In this document: positions 35,088 to 45,200 of the stretch, piece after piece | Layout of the letters: each line of letters begins with the position of its first letter | How positions within the stretch are numbered: the stretch's first letter is position 1 | Assembly (NCBI GenBank): GCA_022792535.1 | Contig: JAAWBG010000032.1 | Location: 1 to 48,283 of the forward strand | Length of the DNA: 48,283 nucleotides | Direction: 5' to 3' | Origin: Lachnospiraceae bacterium | GTDB taxonomy: Bacteria > Bacillota > Clostridia > Lachnospirales > Lachnospiraceae | The notes under the pieces: generated by a model | Told to the model about the DNA's origin: nothing | The model's database searches: none | Seen by the model: the letters and a program-made list of their open reading frames with translations, nothing else | Translations under genes and position numbers: made by a program

Positions 35088-36119
35088 ATGCATACGCAGT
35101 TTTTTGGTAATTTTTTGCTCAACAAAGGGATCATTACCCCTGAACAGCTCATTGAGGCTCTGAAGATACAATCCTCTACCCACAAAAAATTCGGCACTCT
35201 GGCAATCCATTCCGGCTATATGTCGGCAAGTGAAGTGGCTGACGTTTATATTACTCAGACCCACTATGACAAACGTTTTGGAGAACTTGCCACGGAACTG
35301 GGTTATCTCACACCGGACCAAGTGGACAAACTTTTGACCATTCAGCTTCCAAATTACATGTTATTGGGACAGATTCTGGTAGATCAGAAAATTTTAACGC
35401 ATATCGAGCTGGAAAATCTGATTACAGAATACAAATCTGAATATGAAATCTATGAATTAGATATGATGGAAGAACAGAAGAATATGGTAGACAAACTTCT
35501 TTCCAGTCTCTATCTGCCGGATAATCTTCCTGATACTCAGAATATTATTTCTTACCTTACGCTTCTTTTCAACAATCTGGTTCGTTTTATTGGGGAAGAT
35601 TTCTCACCTCTAAATATTATGACACTGCCGGAAGTTCCAACAAACTTCTGCGTCTCTCAGACTGTAGACGGTTCTTTTTCCTTCCTGTCTGCTCTGGATA
35701 TGGATGCCGAAACTGCTATTATGTTTGCAAGTCGATATGTAGATGAACCCTTTGAAGAATTTGATGAGTATGTCAGTGCCTCCATGGAAGATTTTCTAAA
35801 TTTACATAACGGTCTCTTCTCTGTAAATATGTCTAACGATTATACATTGGAACTGCACCTGCAGCCCCCTGTTACCCACGAAAATACCATGCTGGGAACG
35901 AAATCTCCTTGCTATTTACTACCGATTATCTATTCCTTTGGAACCGTCAATTTTATTCTTTCTGTGATAAAACCGGTTTCCGATGGAACAGATGAAGAGA
36001 ATGAGGAAGACCAGGCCGACACAGAAAAAATTCTTACGGACACGGAAGCAGACGAAGAATTGAAGGCTGCTTTAGATGCTGCAGCCGCATCTGATTTGAA
36101 TTCTGAAAATTTATCATAG
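35088..36119 (+). CDS. MshEN-type repeat protein with CheX/CheC-like C-terminal domain
   Basis: Two-part protein (343 aa). Residues 8-115 hold three tandem units of the GspE N-terminal (MshEN) type, each a two-helix motif like LLNKGIITPEQLIEAL and LGYLTPDQVDKLL. Residues about 150-310 resemble CheC/CheX phosphatases. The signature region is SASMEDFLNLHNGLFSVNMS, where the catalytic ExxN of CheX appears as DxxN (Asp235, Asn238) followed by Gly242. It is co-transcribed with the cheY-like gene. Probable partner or phosphatase of that regulator; c-di-GMP binding by MshEN is possible but the key Arg motif is not obvious. The C-terminal tail (about 315-343) is acidic. Confidence 0.7.
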   Translation: MHTQFFGNFLLNKGIITPEQLIEALKIQSSTHKKFGTLAIHSGYMSASEVADVYITQTHYDKRFGELATELGYLTPDQVDKLLTIQLPNYMLLGQILVDQKILTHIELENLITEYKSEYEIYELDMMEEQKNMVDKLLSSLYLPDNLPDTQNIISYLTLLFNNLVRFIGEDFSPLNIMTLPEVPTNFCVSQTVDGSFSFLSALDMDAETAIMFASRYVDEPFEEFDEYVSASMEDFLNLHNGLFSVNMSNDYTLELHLQPPVTHENTMLGTKSPCYLLPIIYSFGTVNFILSVIKPVSDGTDEENEEDQADTEKILTDTEADEELKAALDAAAASDLNSENLS

Positions 36120-36130
36120 TATAATATAAA

Positions 36131-36168
36131 ATCAAAGACACCGCTTACAAGCGGTGTCTTTGATTTTA
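36131..36168. terminator. Bidirectional terminator between MshEN-CheX gene and thrC
   Basis: A 16-bp stem (AAAGACACCGCTT at its core, arms 36131-36146 and 36150-36164) with a 3-base loop followed by TTTTATT on the plus strand. It ends the cheY operon and lies near the thrC stop. Confidence 0.88.
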
Positions 36169-36212
36169 TTAAGTCCAGACTATGCAAAAATATTATTAAA
36201 CGCAGCCATTTT

Positions 36213-37694
36213 CTATTGTAGCAGAAAATCTTTTACCACACTCTGCATTTCTTCCACTTCACAGATCTTTTTATGACGCACTTCTGCAGTCCGAATCTCC
36301 TCAATGGCCCGGGGCACTGTTACCCCTGACAGCGCTTCTAATTCGTCCACAAGATCAAAGTCTGGTTTATCCTGGTATTTTTGATCAATAGCGGTCATTA
36401 CGCTTCTGGTAAACTTATAAGGACTTGCAGTGGAGGCAATTACGGTCTTTGTTGTATCTCCAGTCTCTTTTTGATATTTCTTGTATACGGCTGCCGCCAC
36501 TGCAGTATGCGTATCTATGATATAGCCTGCTTCCTGATAGATTTCACGGATCACAGCTGCTGTCTCTGCCTCATCTGCATAATTTCCATAAAACCCGGAA
36601 AGCTGTTCTCTCATTGCCTCTGTAATCTCATATTTTCCCTGTTCCTGAAGTTCCCTCATCAACTTTTGATTTTTCTCTCCGTCATTGCCTGCAATTCGAT
36701 AGATCAAACGCTCCAGGTTGCTGGAAATCAAAATATCCATAGAAGGAGAAGAGGTCAGGATAAACTCCCGGTTTCTGTCATATGTACCAGTAGCAAAAAA
36801 GTCGTATAACACTTTATTCTCATTGGAAGCACAGATCAATTTTCCAATGGGAAGCCCCATATTCTTGGCATAAAAAGCCGCCAGAATATTTCCAAAATTT
36901 CCTGTGGGAACCACCACATTGATGTGATCTCCATCTGCAATTTCTTCAGATTTTACCATCTTAGCATAGGCATATACATAGTAGACAATCTGAGGAACCA
37001 GCCTGCCGATATTGATGGAATTTGCAGAAGAAAATTGGTATCCTGCCGCTGCCAGTTCCTGAGCCAGGGCCTGATCTGAAAACATCTGCTTCACCCCTGT
37101 CTGGGCCTGGTCGAAATTGCCATTAATTCCAACTACCAGCGTATTCTCTCCCTTTTGAGTTACCATCTGTTTTTTCTGAATGGGGCTTACGCCGTCTTTG
37201 GGGTAAAAAACAATAATCTTGGTTCCTTCCACCCCTGCAAACCCTGCCAGCGCCGCTTTTCCGGTATCTCCAGAAGTGGCCGTTAAAATCACAATCTCAT
37301 TTTTCACCTGATTCTTTTTCGCCGCAGTGGTCAGAAGATGGGGCAGAATCGAAAGAGCCATATCCTTGAAAGCTATGGTGCTTCCGTGAAATAATTCCAG
37401 ATAATAGGATCCCTGAGCTTTTACCAGAGGCGCAATCTCTTTGGTATCAAACTTCTCATCATAGGCATTCTCAATACATTTTTTCAACTCTTCCTCTGTA
37501 AAATCTGTAAAAAACAACTTCATCACTTCATATGCTGTCTCCTGATAAGTCAGATCTGTCAGTTTTTCTATGGGAAGGTCCAATGCTGGTATCTGTTCCG
37601 GCACATACAAACCGCTGTTTTCTGCCAATCCCTTCAAGATTGCCTGGGAAGCAGAAACCTTTTCTTCTGTATTTCTCGTGCTTACATATAACAT
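36213..37694 (-). CDS. thrC: Threonine synthase
   Basis: PLP-dependent conversion of O-phosphohomoserine to threonine (493 aa). The PLP-binding Lys110 sits in FHGSTIAFKDMALS. TATSGDTGKAAL marks the phosphate-binding part of the active site. PTGNFGNILAAFYAK follows. It has the longer length of the bacterial/fungal threonine synthase class. The ribosome binding site AAAGGA precedes ATG 37694. The preceding sleB-like gene has a terminator at 37749-37780, leaving too little space for a typical promoter, so thrC transcription may begin within or just after that element. Confidence 0.97.
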   Translation of the reverse strand: MLYVSTRNTEEKVSASQAILKGLAENSGLYVPEQIPALDLPIEKLTDLTYQETAYEVMKLFFTDFTEEELKKCIENAYDEKFDTKEIAPLVKAQGSYYLELFHGSTIAFKDMALSILPHLLTTAAKKNQVKNEIVILTATSGDTGKAALAGFAGVEGTKIIVFYPKDGVSPIQKKQMVTQKGENTLVVGINGNFDQAQTGVKQMFSDQALAQELAAAGYQFSSANSINIGRLVPQIVYYVYAYAKMVKSEEIADGDHINVVVPTGNFGNILAAFYAKNMGLPIGKLICASNENKVLYDFFATGTYDRNREFILTSSPSMDILISSNLERLIYRIAGNDGEKNQKLMRELQEQGKYEITEAMREQLSGFYGNYADEAETAAVIREIYQEAGYIIDTHTAVAAAVYKKYQKETGDTTKTVIASTASPYKFTRSVMTAIDQKYQDKPDFDLVDELEALSGVTVPRAIEEIRTAEVRHKKICEVEEMQSVVKDFLLQ

Positions 37695-37748
37695 AGTCTA
37701 TTCCATCCTTTATCATTCTTTTTCTTATTTTATCATGTTTTTTCATGC

Positions 37749-37780
37749 AAAAGGGCGCCCCAATTATGATTAGGACACCC
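37749..37780 (-). terminator. Terminator of the SleB-like gene
   Basis: GGGTGTCC pairs with GGGCGCCC over 8 bp (two G-U pairs) and is followed by TTTTGC on the minus strand, 51 bases past the stop of the hydrolase gene and 55 before the thrC start. Confidence 0.65.
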
Positions 37781-37830
37781 CTCATTATAAAAGTTTTCCA
37801 TATTTCTGTCAATCTCTGCAGAGACAATTC

Positions 37831-38631
37831 TTAAGGCAGCGTATAGAACTCGTGTCCGCCATATTGAAACAGCCAAGTCAGATTCTGGTCAAACCAAGCC
37901 ATATCATAAGGATTTGCTTTTCTCCGGGCAGAGAAAAACAGAGCTCCCTGAGACAGATCTTCCCCGTACAGGGCTTTTTCCACAGCATCCACTGTGCTCT
38001 GGGTCACTTCCACAGAATAATATCTTCCGTCCCAAGTGGGCGCAAACTGAGGACTTCCTCCGCTTCGCTCAAAAATCACCTCGTACACCGTAGAGGCAAA
38101 ATCTTCTTCTAATACCCGGTTTAAAATCACTTCTGCCACCAATATCTTCCCTTGCTCATCTTCTCCCCCGGCCTCTGCCTGTACAATTCGAAGAAGAGCT
38201 TCATAATCTTCCTCTGAGATTACAATATCTCCATAAGGATTTACCGGTACCTGCTGTACTTCGTTAAATACAGGTTCTACACTGGCGCATACTGCAGCTA
38301 CTTCCCTCTTTTCTATCTGGGCTTTTTCTTCTTTCTTTCTATCTTTTTTCATATCCAGCGCCTGTTTCCAGGCTTCTGCAAATTCCTCATTCTCAAAGAG
38401 TTCCGCATCCTCTGTGGTCTCTGTCTGAACTTCCTCGTCTACCCCTTTCATATTACTGCATTCCACCACATTTCTGTTTTTTCCAGCGCCGCCGAATCCC
38501 TGTGCATTCAGGGAAATCATTGCAAATACGGAAAATCCCGAGACAAGCACCGCGCAATTCCGGTAAGATTTCTTCGATATATTTTTAATACAACAATATA
38601 CACTCTTTAGTAAGTTTTGAATTGTCAACAT
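37831..38631 (-). CDS. Cell wall hydrolase (SleB/Hydrolase_2 family)
   Basis: Predicted secreted or membrane-anchored lytic enzyme (266 aa). A hydrophobic stretch about 24-44 follows a basic N-terminus (MLTIQNLLKSVYCCIKNISKK). A long charged linker (about 60-125) precedes the C-terminal SleB domain (about 140-266), with the catalytic Glu in LLRIVQAEAGGE, NRVLEEDFASTVYEVIF and SPQFAPTWDG. The Tyr/Glu pattern fits lytic transglycosylase-type family members of spore and vegetative wall turnover. The start is ATG 38631, since AGAGGAA lies 7 bases upstream; a longer frame reaching 38901 would overlap the divergent AP2-like gene. Confidence 0.87.
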   Translation of the reverse strand: MLTIQNLLKSVYCCIKNISKKSYRNCAVLVSGFSVFAMISLNAQGFGGAGKNRNVVECSNMKGVDEEVQTETTEDAELFENEEFAEAWKQALDMKKDRKKEEKAQIEKREVAAVCASVEPVFNEVQQVPVNPYGDIVISEEDYEALLRIVQAEAGGEDEQGKILVAEVILNRVLEEDFASTVYEVIFERSGGSPQFAPTWDGRYYSVEVTQSTVDAVEKALYGEDLSQGALFFSARRKANPYDMAWFDQNLTWLFQYGGHEFYTLP

Positions 38632-38688
38632 AATCGTTCCTCTTTTCCATTTGACTTTTCCATAATTTACCATTCCATGTCTTATCTC

Positions 38689-38724
38689 ACAGAAACTTGC
38701 GTTTCTGTATTTTTGTGATATACT
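38689..38724 (+). promoter_or_regulatory. Promoter with an overlapping dyad operator for the AP2-like gene
   Basis: TTGCGT (38697-38702), a 16-base spacer and TATACT (38719-38724). The dyad ACAGAAAC-TTGC-GTTTCTGT (38689-38708) covers the -35, a typical place for a repressor site. It lies in the divergent region between the SleB-like gene and the AP2-like gene. Confidence 0.55.
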
Positions 38725-38781
38725 TATTTTGTATTTTTTCCCTAAAAAAATACATGGAAATACGAATCTATGGAGGATATT

Positions 38782-39606
38782 ATGCTGCCAGGTGTCTATA
38801 TTGCTTACAAAAAAAATAAAGATGTTTATTATCGCGCCAGTATCACTTATCAAAGTAAGCATATATCTCTCGGCAGCTATGATACTGAAGAAAAGGCTCA
38901 TCTTGCCTACCGGGACGCTTCCATGCTGCTGCAGGATGCCTCTGTTTCTTTTGAGGACGCCTTTTCACTACCCACTATTTTAAGTTTTGATAAAGTGATT
39001 TCTTTGTTGAATTTTCGGGATAATCTCATTTATTTTAAAAATCCTATCTATTTGAGGAATAATTATTTTATTTACTATATTTCCAAATCAGACGAATTAA
39101 AATTCGATATTGATGATCTTTTTTATTATTCCAGCCACAAAATTATGCGCAGACAGGGACATCTTTTCGTCAGCGATTATGGCATGCAGATTAATATTCT
39201 TTCCCGTTACGGCATTAAAAATTATGCTGTCGCCGGGCGGGATTACTATTTTGCCAACGAAGATCCTACCGATTACCGTTATTCTAATATTATAGTAGTC
39301 AATCCATATTATGGGGTGACAAAAATAGTTTCTTCCGGAGAAGAAACTTATAAAGTACAGATTCATATCAATGGAAATTATATTGTAGGAACCTACCGCG
39401 AGGAGGAAAAAGCTGCGATTGCTTACAATAAAGCTGTAGATCTGGCAAAAAAATATGGGATCTCCAAAAATTTTCAAACTAATTATCTGGAGCACTATTC
39501 TCCCCGCAAATACGCCGAGACCTACAGCCATATAAAGATTTCAGAAAAATATATCAATTATTTAAAAAATTTATCTGGCGTTGATATAATTGATCAACCC
39601 TTCTGA
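38782..39606 (+). CDS. Protein with two AP2-like domains around a degenerate HNH-like core
   Basis: 274 aa. Two AP2-like beta-sheet units are visible: the first at about 4-48 ([20 protein letters not shown], then [11 protein letters not shown]), the second about 187-225 ([20 protein letters not shown], then [11 protein letters not shown]). Between them a segment resembling HNH homing endonucleases ([11 protein letters not shown] to [20 protein letters not shown]) lacks the His-Asn residues expected in the nuclease, leaving a fold-like shell. GGAGG lies 5 bases upstream of ATG 38782; the ATG at 38770 lies inside that RBS region. It is probably a DNA-binding protein, perhaps a domesticated homing endonuclease now acting as regulator. 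It overlaps leuD convergently by 36 bases, so it is antisense to the leuD end. Confidence 0.7.
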   Translation: MLPGVYIAYKKNKDVYYRASITYQSKHISLGSYDTEEKAHLAYRDASMLLQDASVSFEDAFSLPTILSFDKVISLLNFRDNLIYFKNPIYLRNNYFIYYISKSDELKFDIDDLFYYSSHKIMRRQGHLFVSDYGMQINILSRYGIKNYAVAGRDYYFANEDPTDYRYSNIIVVNPYYGVTKIVSSGEETYKVQIHINGNYIVGTYREEEKAAIAYNKAVDLAKKYGISKNFQTNYLEHYSPRKYAETYSHIKISEKYINYLKNLSGVDIIDQPF

Positions 39607-40056
39607 CTGGATAATTTTCTGCATAAACTCTGGGAAAGCCTGGCCCTGGAAGGTTGTTCCCTTTGTCTTATTAGTAATCACACCAGTGTCAAAATCCACT
39701 TCCACCTCGTCTCCTGCCTGAATCCCTTTTGCAGCTTCCGGACACTCAATAATAGGCAGACCGATATTGATGGCATTTCGGTAAAAAATTCTTGCAAATG
39801 TCTCTGCGATTACACAGCTTACTCCAGAAGCCTTAATGGCAATGGGGGCATGTTCTCTGGAAGAACCGCAGCCAAAATTCTTTTCTGCAACAATCAAATC
39901 TCCCGGTTTTATTTTATCCACAAATTCTTTGTCGATATCTTCCATACAATGTACCGCCAATTCTTTCGGATCCGAAGAATTCAGGTATCTTGCCGGAATA
40001 ATCACATCCGTATCCACGTTATCTCCATATTTAAACACTGTTCCGCTTGCTTTCAT
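39571..40056 (-). CDS. leuD: 3-isopropylmalate dehydratase small subunit
   Basis: Small subunit of isopropylmalate isomerase for leucine synthesis (161 aa). The swivel-domain signature is [14 protein letters not shown], and [19 protein letters not shown] at the N-terminus is typical of the LeuD2/HacB type. AGGAGG lies 11 bases upstream. It follows leuC by 15 bases in the operon leuC-leuD. Its 3' end overlaps the convergent AP2-like gene by 36 bases. Confidence 0.96.
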   Translation of the reverse strand: MKASGTVFKYGDNVDTDVIIPARYLNSSDPKELAVHCMEDIDKEFVDKIKPGDLIVAEKNFGCGSSREHAPIAIKASGVSCVIAETFARIFYRNAINIGLPIIECPEAAKGIQAGDEVEVDFDTGVITNKTKGTTFQGQAFPEFMQKIIQSEGLINYINAR

Positions 40057-40071
40057 ATTTTTATCTTCCTC

Positions 40072-41328
40072 CTATTTTTCTGGCGCTGAAATCCTGCCTG
40101 CCACAGCGCTTGCCGCAGCCACTGCGGGACTTGCAAGATAAACTTCTGATTCCACATGGCCCATGCGCCCCACAAAATTCCGGTTCGTGGTAGAGACGCA
40201 TCGCTCTCCTTCTGCCAAAATTCCCATATAGCCTCCCAGGCAGGGACCGCAGGTAGGCGTACTTACAATGGCTCCCGCCTCAATAAAAGTTTTCAGAAGT
40301 CCCTCTTCCATGGCCTCCAAATAGATTCTCTGAGTTGCCGGAATCACAATACAGCGAACACCCTTTGCCACCTTTTTGCCTTTCATCACTTCCGCCGCGG
40401 TACGGAGGTCCTCTAAACGTCCGTTGGTACAAGAGCCAATCACCACCTGATCAATGGCAATCTCTCCCACTTCATCTATCGTCTTTGTATTTTCCGGCAG
40501 ATGGGGGAATGCCACCGTAGGTCTTAAAGCGCTCAGATCAATGGTATACTCTCTCTCATACTCTGCATCGTCATCCGCCTCATAGATTTTAAATTCTCGG
40601 TTAGAATGTTCTTTCATATAGGCGGCTGCAGTCTCGTCTACCGGGAAGATTCCATTTTTTCCCCCTGCCTCAATGGCCATATTTGCAATGGTAAAACGAT
40701 CGTCCATAGACAGACTGCTGATTCCGTCTCCGGTAAACTCCATGGACTGATACAATGCTCCGTCTACCCCAATCATACCGATAATATGCAGAATTACATC
40801 TTTTCCGCTGACCCATTTGGGAAGTTTTCCCGTCAGGTTGAATTTGATGGCTCCAGGCACTTTAAACCAGGCTTTTCCGGTAGCCATTCCCGCCGCCATA
40901 TCTGTGCTTCCCACGCCGGTGGAAAAAGCTCCCAGCGCCCCATAGGTGCAGGTATGTGAATCTGCGCCGATGATCACATCTCCTGCCACAGTAAGTCCTT
41001 TTTCTGGAAGAAGGGCATGCTCGATTCCCATCTCTCCCACATCAAAATAATTGCTGATCTCATGTTTACAGGCAAATTCACGAACACATTTACAGTGCTG
41101 GGCAGATTTAATATCCTTGTTAGGTGCAAAATGGTCCATAACCAGAGCAATCTTATCCTTGTGAAATACTCCTTCTGTGGTAAACTTATCCATTTCATGG
41201 ATAGCTACCGGCGCAGTGATATCATTTCCAAGTACCAGATCCAGGTCTGCTTCTATCAGCTGTTCTGCTTTTACTTCAGGAAGTCCTGCCGCAGCAGCCA
41301 AAATCTTCTGTGTCATTGTCATTCCCAT
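40072..41328 (-). CDS. leuC: 3-isopropylmalate dehydratase large subunit
   Basis: Large, Fe-S-containing subunit of isopropylmalate isomerase (418 aa). Cys ligands of the [4Fe-4S] cluster are seen in VIGSCTNGR and [22 protein letters not shown] is the aconitase signature. It is the shorter LeuC2/HacA type of clostridia and archaea, so a homoaconitase-like reaction remains a small alternative. AGGAGG lies 8 bases upstream of ATG 41328. The promoter (41380-41408) faces the divergent LysR gene. Confidence 0.96.
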   Translation of the reverse strand: MGMTMTQKILAAAAGLPEVKAEQLIEADLDLVLGNDITAPVAIHEMDKFTTEGVFHKDKIALVMDHFAPNKDIKSAQHCKCVREFACKHEISNYFDVGEMGIEHALLPEKGLTVAGDVIIGADSHTCTYGALGAFSTGVGSTDMAAGMATGKAWFKVPGAIKFNLTGKLPKWVSGKDVILHIIGMIGVDGALYQSMEFTGDGISSLSMDDRFTIANMAIEAGGKNGIFPVDETAAAYMKEHSNREFKIYEADDDAEYEREYTIDLSALRPTVAFPHLPENTKTIDEVGEIAIDQVVIGSCTNGRLEDLRTAAEVMKGKKVAKGVRCIVIPATQRIYLEAMEEGLLKTFIEAGAIVSTPTCGPCLGGYMGILAEGERCVSTTNRNFVGRMGHVESEVYLASPAVAAASAVAGRISAPEK

Positions 41329-41379
41329 CTTCTAATCCTCCTGTTATTATCTTCTGCTTGCTATTCTAACATACCAAGT

Positions 41380-41431
41380 AGTATAATAGAAATACATATT
41401 AAATATAATTATTATAATTTTCAGTTATAAT
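41380..41431. promoter_or_regulatory. Divergent leuC-lysR regulatory region with LysR-type dyad
   Basis: For leuC (minus): a weak TTATAT (41403-41408), 17-base spacer, TATACT (41380-41385). For lysR (plus): -10 TATAAT (41426-41431). The 21-base dyad ATTATAA-N7-TTATAAT (41411-41431) overlaps the lysR -10 and sits near -50 of leuC, the classic arrangement of a LysR-type activator that represses itself. The weak leuC -35 supports activation. No binding data. Confidence 0.5.
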
Positions 41432-41476
41432 CAACCCCTTCCCTGTCAGAGTCAAAAGCAAAGGAGCAAAACCATT

Positions 41477-42373
41477 ATGGAACAAACTCTCTCATCTTAT
41501 CGGATTTTCTATGCAGTGGCCAATACCGGAAACATTTCCAAAGCGGCAAAGGAATTGTATATCAGCCAGCCGGCCATCAGCAAATCCATTCAAAAACTGG
41601 AAGAAAACTTAAACGTAAAATTATTTGACCGCAGTTCTAGAGGCGTCACCCTTACGCCAGAAGGTGAGTTGCTCTATACCCATGTAAAATCTGCCTTTGA
41701 AACCCTTACGTTAGGGGAGGATAAGCTGCGCCGGTCCATTGCTCTTGGCATGGGCAATCTGACCATCGGCGTCAGTTCTACTCTGTGCAAATACATTTTG
41801 CTTCCCTATCTGCGGGATTTTATCAAAAAATTTCCTCATATCAATATTTCCATCAACTGTCATTCCACCAATGATACGCTGAAATTATTAGAGGAAGGCA
41901 AACTGGATATCGGACTAATTGGAAAACCGGAATCCTTAAAAAATATTGATTTTTATCCTCTCCTGGAAATTGAGGATATCTTTGTGGCCACTAAGGATTA
42001 TCTCCACAACCTTCGAATCCGCGGTGTAGAAAAACAATATATTCTGCAAAACTCCACCCTTATGCTTTTGGATAAAGAAAACATGACCCGCCAATATATT
42101 GACGATTATTTTCAAAAAAATCATATTCTGGTTCAAGACGCCATCGAAGTCTCAAACATGGACCTTTTGATCGAGATGTCTAAGATCAGTCTGGGAGTAG
42201 GATGTGTCATTCGAAATTTCGTACAGCATGAACTAAAAACTGGTGTTCTGATGGAAATTCCTCTTACGGACCCCATCCACAAACGAAGTATTGGATTTGC
42301 TTACAAAAAAGAATCCAAAATCTCCAAGTCTCTCCAGCATTTTATTGATTTTTATGAAACATATGAAATTTAA
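41477..42373 (+). CDS. LysR-family transcriptional regulator
   Basis: LysR-type regulator (298 aa). The N-terminal winged helix-turn-helix is clear (FYAVANTGNISKAAKELYISQPAISKSIQKLEENLNVKLF, about 8-50), with a C-terminal periplasmic-binding-protein-like effector domain from about 90. AAAGGAG precedes ATG 41477. Divergent from leuC, with a dyad operator in between; the likely targets are leuCD and perhaps ilvC or ilvN. The effector could be a branched-chain intermediate such as isopropylmalate, but this is inference. Confidence 0.92.
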   Translation: MEQTLSSYRIFYAVANTGNISKAAKELYISQPAISKSIQKLEENLNVKLFDRSSRGVTLTPEGELLYTHVKSAFETLTLGEDKLRRSIALGMGNLTIGVSSTLCKYILLPYLRDFIKKFPHINISINCHSTNDTLKLLEEGKLDIGLIGKPESLKNIDFYPLLEIEDIFVATKDYLHNLRIRGVEKQYILQNSTLMLLDKENMTRQYIDDYFQKNHILVQDAIEVSNMDLLIEMSKISLGVGCVIRNFVQHELKTGVLMEIPLTDPIHKRSIGFAYKKESKISKSLQHFIDFYETYEI

Positions 42374-42397
42374 TCTGAAACATTCTCCATCCAGAAA

Positions 42398-42436
42398 ACC
42401 CCTCCCGCAGCCATACACTGCAGAAGGGGTACTTTT
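42398..42436. terminator. Terminator between lysR and ilvC
   Basis: ACCCCTCC(CGCAG) pairs with CTGCAGAAGGGGT, imperfect, followed on the plus strand by ACTTTTATTC. It serves convergent lysR and ilvC. Confidence 0.65.
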
Positions 42437-42478
42437 ATTCATGGCAATAGAAACCTTAAACATTCTGTCTTCTACTGT

Positions 42479-43510
<1,032 letters not shown>

Positions 43511-43581
43511 CTAAAATTTGTATTTATTGATTAATCCGATTCAGGTATCAAAGGGTGCTTTTGACCCTCGCATCTTAATCT

Positions 43582-44082
43582 TCAATCAAACATCTTTACA
43601 TCGGATGATCCCCTTGTCAGTCCGGTAATTCCGGTTCTGGCAAGTTCCAGTATCTCATAACCTTCCAGCAGTTCCAAAAAAGCATCCAGTTTATTCTGAG
43701 TTCCAATCAGCTCGATCATCATGGAATCATTCGTAACGTCTACAATCTTGGTCTTGAAAATCTCTGCCAAAGAGATCACTGCCTGACGCTCTGTACTTCT
43801 TACCCGGATCTTAATCAAGATCAACTCCCGGCATACGGAACTTCCATTTTCCAACTTCTTAATATCTACCACGTCTTCTAATTTTGCAAGCTGCTTCTCA
43901 ATCTGTTCTAAAATCAGCTCATCACCGCTTGAGACAATGGTAATCCTTGTAAATCTCGGATCTGCTGTCACACCGGCGGATATACTGTCAATATTGTATC
44001 CTCTCCGGCTGAACAGACCAGACACATGGCTGAGCACATTTGGAGTATTCTCAACCAAAATTGATAACGCCTGTCTTTCCAT
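43582..44082 (-). CDS. ilvN: Acetolactate synthase small (regulatory) subunit
   Basis: Regulatory subunit of acetohydroxyacid synthase (166 aa). An N-terminal ACT domain (LSILVENTPNVLSHVSGLFSRRGYNIDSI) binds valine for feedback, and the C-terminal domain has ELILIKIRV and GTQNKLDAFLELLEGYEILELARTGITGLTRG. ATG 44082 was chosen because the family begins MERQALSILV here and AGG lies 7 bases upstream; the longer frame to 44157 adds an Arg-rich run unlike the family. The promoter at 44179-44206 fits this start. ilvC follows. Confidence 0.94.
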   Translation of the reverse strand: MERQALSILVENTPNVLSHVSGLFSRRGYNIDSISAGVTADPRFTRITIVSSGDELILEQIEKQLAKLEDVVDIKKLENGSSVCRELILIKIRVRSTERQAVISLAEIFKTKIVDVTNDSMMIELIGTQNKLDAFLELLEGYEILELARTGITGLTRGSSDVKMFD

Positions 44083-44178
44083 GTATGAACCTGCCTTTTC
44101 TCTGTGCTTTCCAGCGTTTTCAGCTCTTTTTCTGCCTCTTTGCTGCCTCCCGCCCACTTACCTGCGCGATTACTAATA

Positions 44179-44206
44179 AGTTTAGCACATTCAATCGGTT
44201 TGTCAA
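44179..44206 (-). promoter_or_regulatory. ilvN-ilvC promoter
   Basis: On the minus strand TTGACA (44201-44206), a 16-base spacer and TAAACT (44179-44184), about 97 bases upstream of ilvN ATG 44082. The leader between them shows no T-box. Confidence 0.65.
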
Positions 44207-44301
44207 TAGATTTTCCCTTCTTGTTTTCCCCTGTCTATATGAATTATTTTTGTTATCCATTCTTTGAAGTTATACCTTGGGAACGGCCCAATGGCCATTT
44301 C

Positions 44302-45150
44302 TCAGGGACGATTCCAATGTTCTTCAATCCCATCTGATCTCCACCGGTCTTCTTCCTGCTCATAGCCGCTGACAGACAAATATTGAAATCTGCTGGCTGT
44401 CTTCAAAGCATCATAAATATAGCGCAGCGGTATTCTGGAACGGTTGTTTTCCGGACTTCCTGGTTCTGCCAAAAATACCGTGTCGTCTTCTTCCTGATAC
44501 AGCCAGATATTGACATAATGCCCTGGCGTATCCTGCCAGTAGGTGTCGTCATTTCCGCTGCAGATCAAAACAATCGCTGACTCAGCCAATCGAATCTGCT
44601 CCTGAAATTCTTCATAAGTTTCCGGCTTTCTGTGAATCTGGCTCCCAACTCCGCATACTTTTAAGGCACACCTCATTTCCTCCCAGTCAATGGCTCCATA
44701 CTTTCCATCCGGCGTATAATCAGAAGCCATTTTGGCATGTTCAAACATATCCAAAGGTGAAACCTCATAAGGAGACAAGGTATTGTAAATATTTGCCATA
44801 CAGCAGAGACCGCAGCCAAAACCGCCAAAGGGATTCCCTTCCACATAAAATTGGCACCATTCTCCTGACCAGGGAATCCCTTCACTCCAGGACCTTGGCC
44901 CCTGCAGAAACGTATAGATGTCTTTTTCTTTTCGTTCAAAAGCCCTGATCAGCCCTTCCCTTTCTTCCTTGGACAGATTTTCTCTCAACCATTGGGAAGC
45001 TCCCACATACATACTTTTCCGACCTGTCTCATCTACCTGCACCTTAGCCTGATCTTCCATCCGTCTTTCCTTTTCTATCGTGATTCCAACTCCCAACAGA
45101 AGGAAAAGAAAAATCAAAACCAGTCCCAGCAGAGATAATTTTTTCTTCAT
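44302..45150 (-). CDS. C39-like papain-fold cysteine protease candidate, membrane-anchored
   Basis: Likely anchored outside the cell (282 aa). A hydrophobic N-terminus (about 6-22) acts as a signal anchor. The Cys-His pair expected for a C39-like fold is visible: GFGCGLCCMANIYN (Cys113/116/117) and GHYVNIW (His211), with DTVFLAEPGS as the Asp/Asn strand. The central part (about 55-100) is helical. AAAGGG lies 8 bases before ATG 45150; an upstream ATG at 45168 lacks a good site. It could be a bacteriocin-processing-like or wall protease; the adjacent genes give no peptide substrate. Followed by a separate transcription unit. Confidence 0.65.
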   Translation of the reverse strand: MKKKLSLLGLVLIFLFLLLGVGITIEKERRMEDQAKVQVDETGRKSMYVGASQWLRENLSKEEREGLIRAFERKEKDIYTFLQGPRSWSEGIPWSGEWCQFYVEGNPFGGFGCGLCCMANIYNTLSPYEVSPLDMFEHAKMASDYTPDGKYGAIDWEEMRCALKVCGVGSQIHRKPETYEEFQEQIRLAESAIVLICSGNDDTYWQDTPGHYVNIWLYQEEDDTVFLAEPGSPENNRSRIPLRYIYDALKTASRFQYLSVSGYEQEEDRWRSDGIEEHWNRP

Positions 45151-45200
45151 GGTCCATCCCTTTCCCATACTCTCTCATAAAAACAGCTTTCACACAAATA

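Noticed and set aside
44083..44157. Longer start of ilvN
   Set aside because: It adds an Arg/Gly-rich segment unlike other IlvN proteins and starts only about 15 bases from the predicted transcription start.
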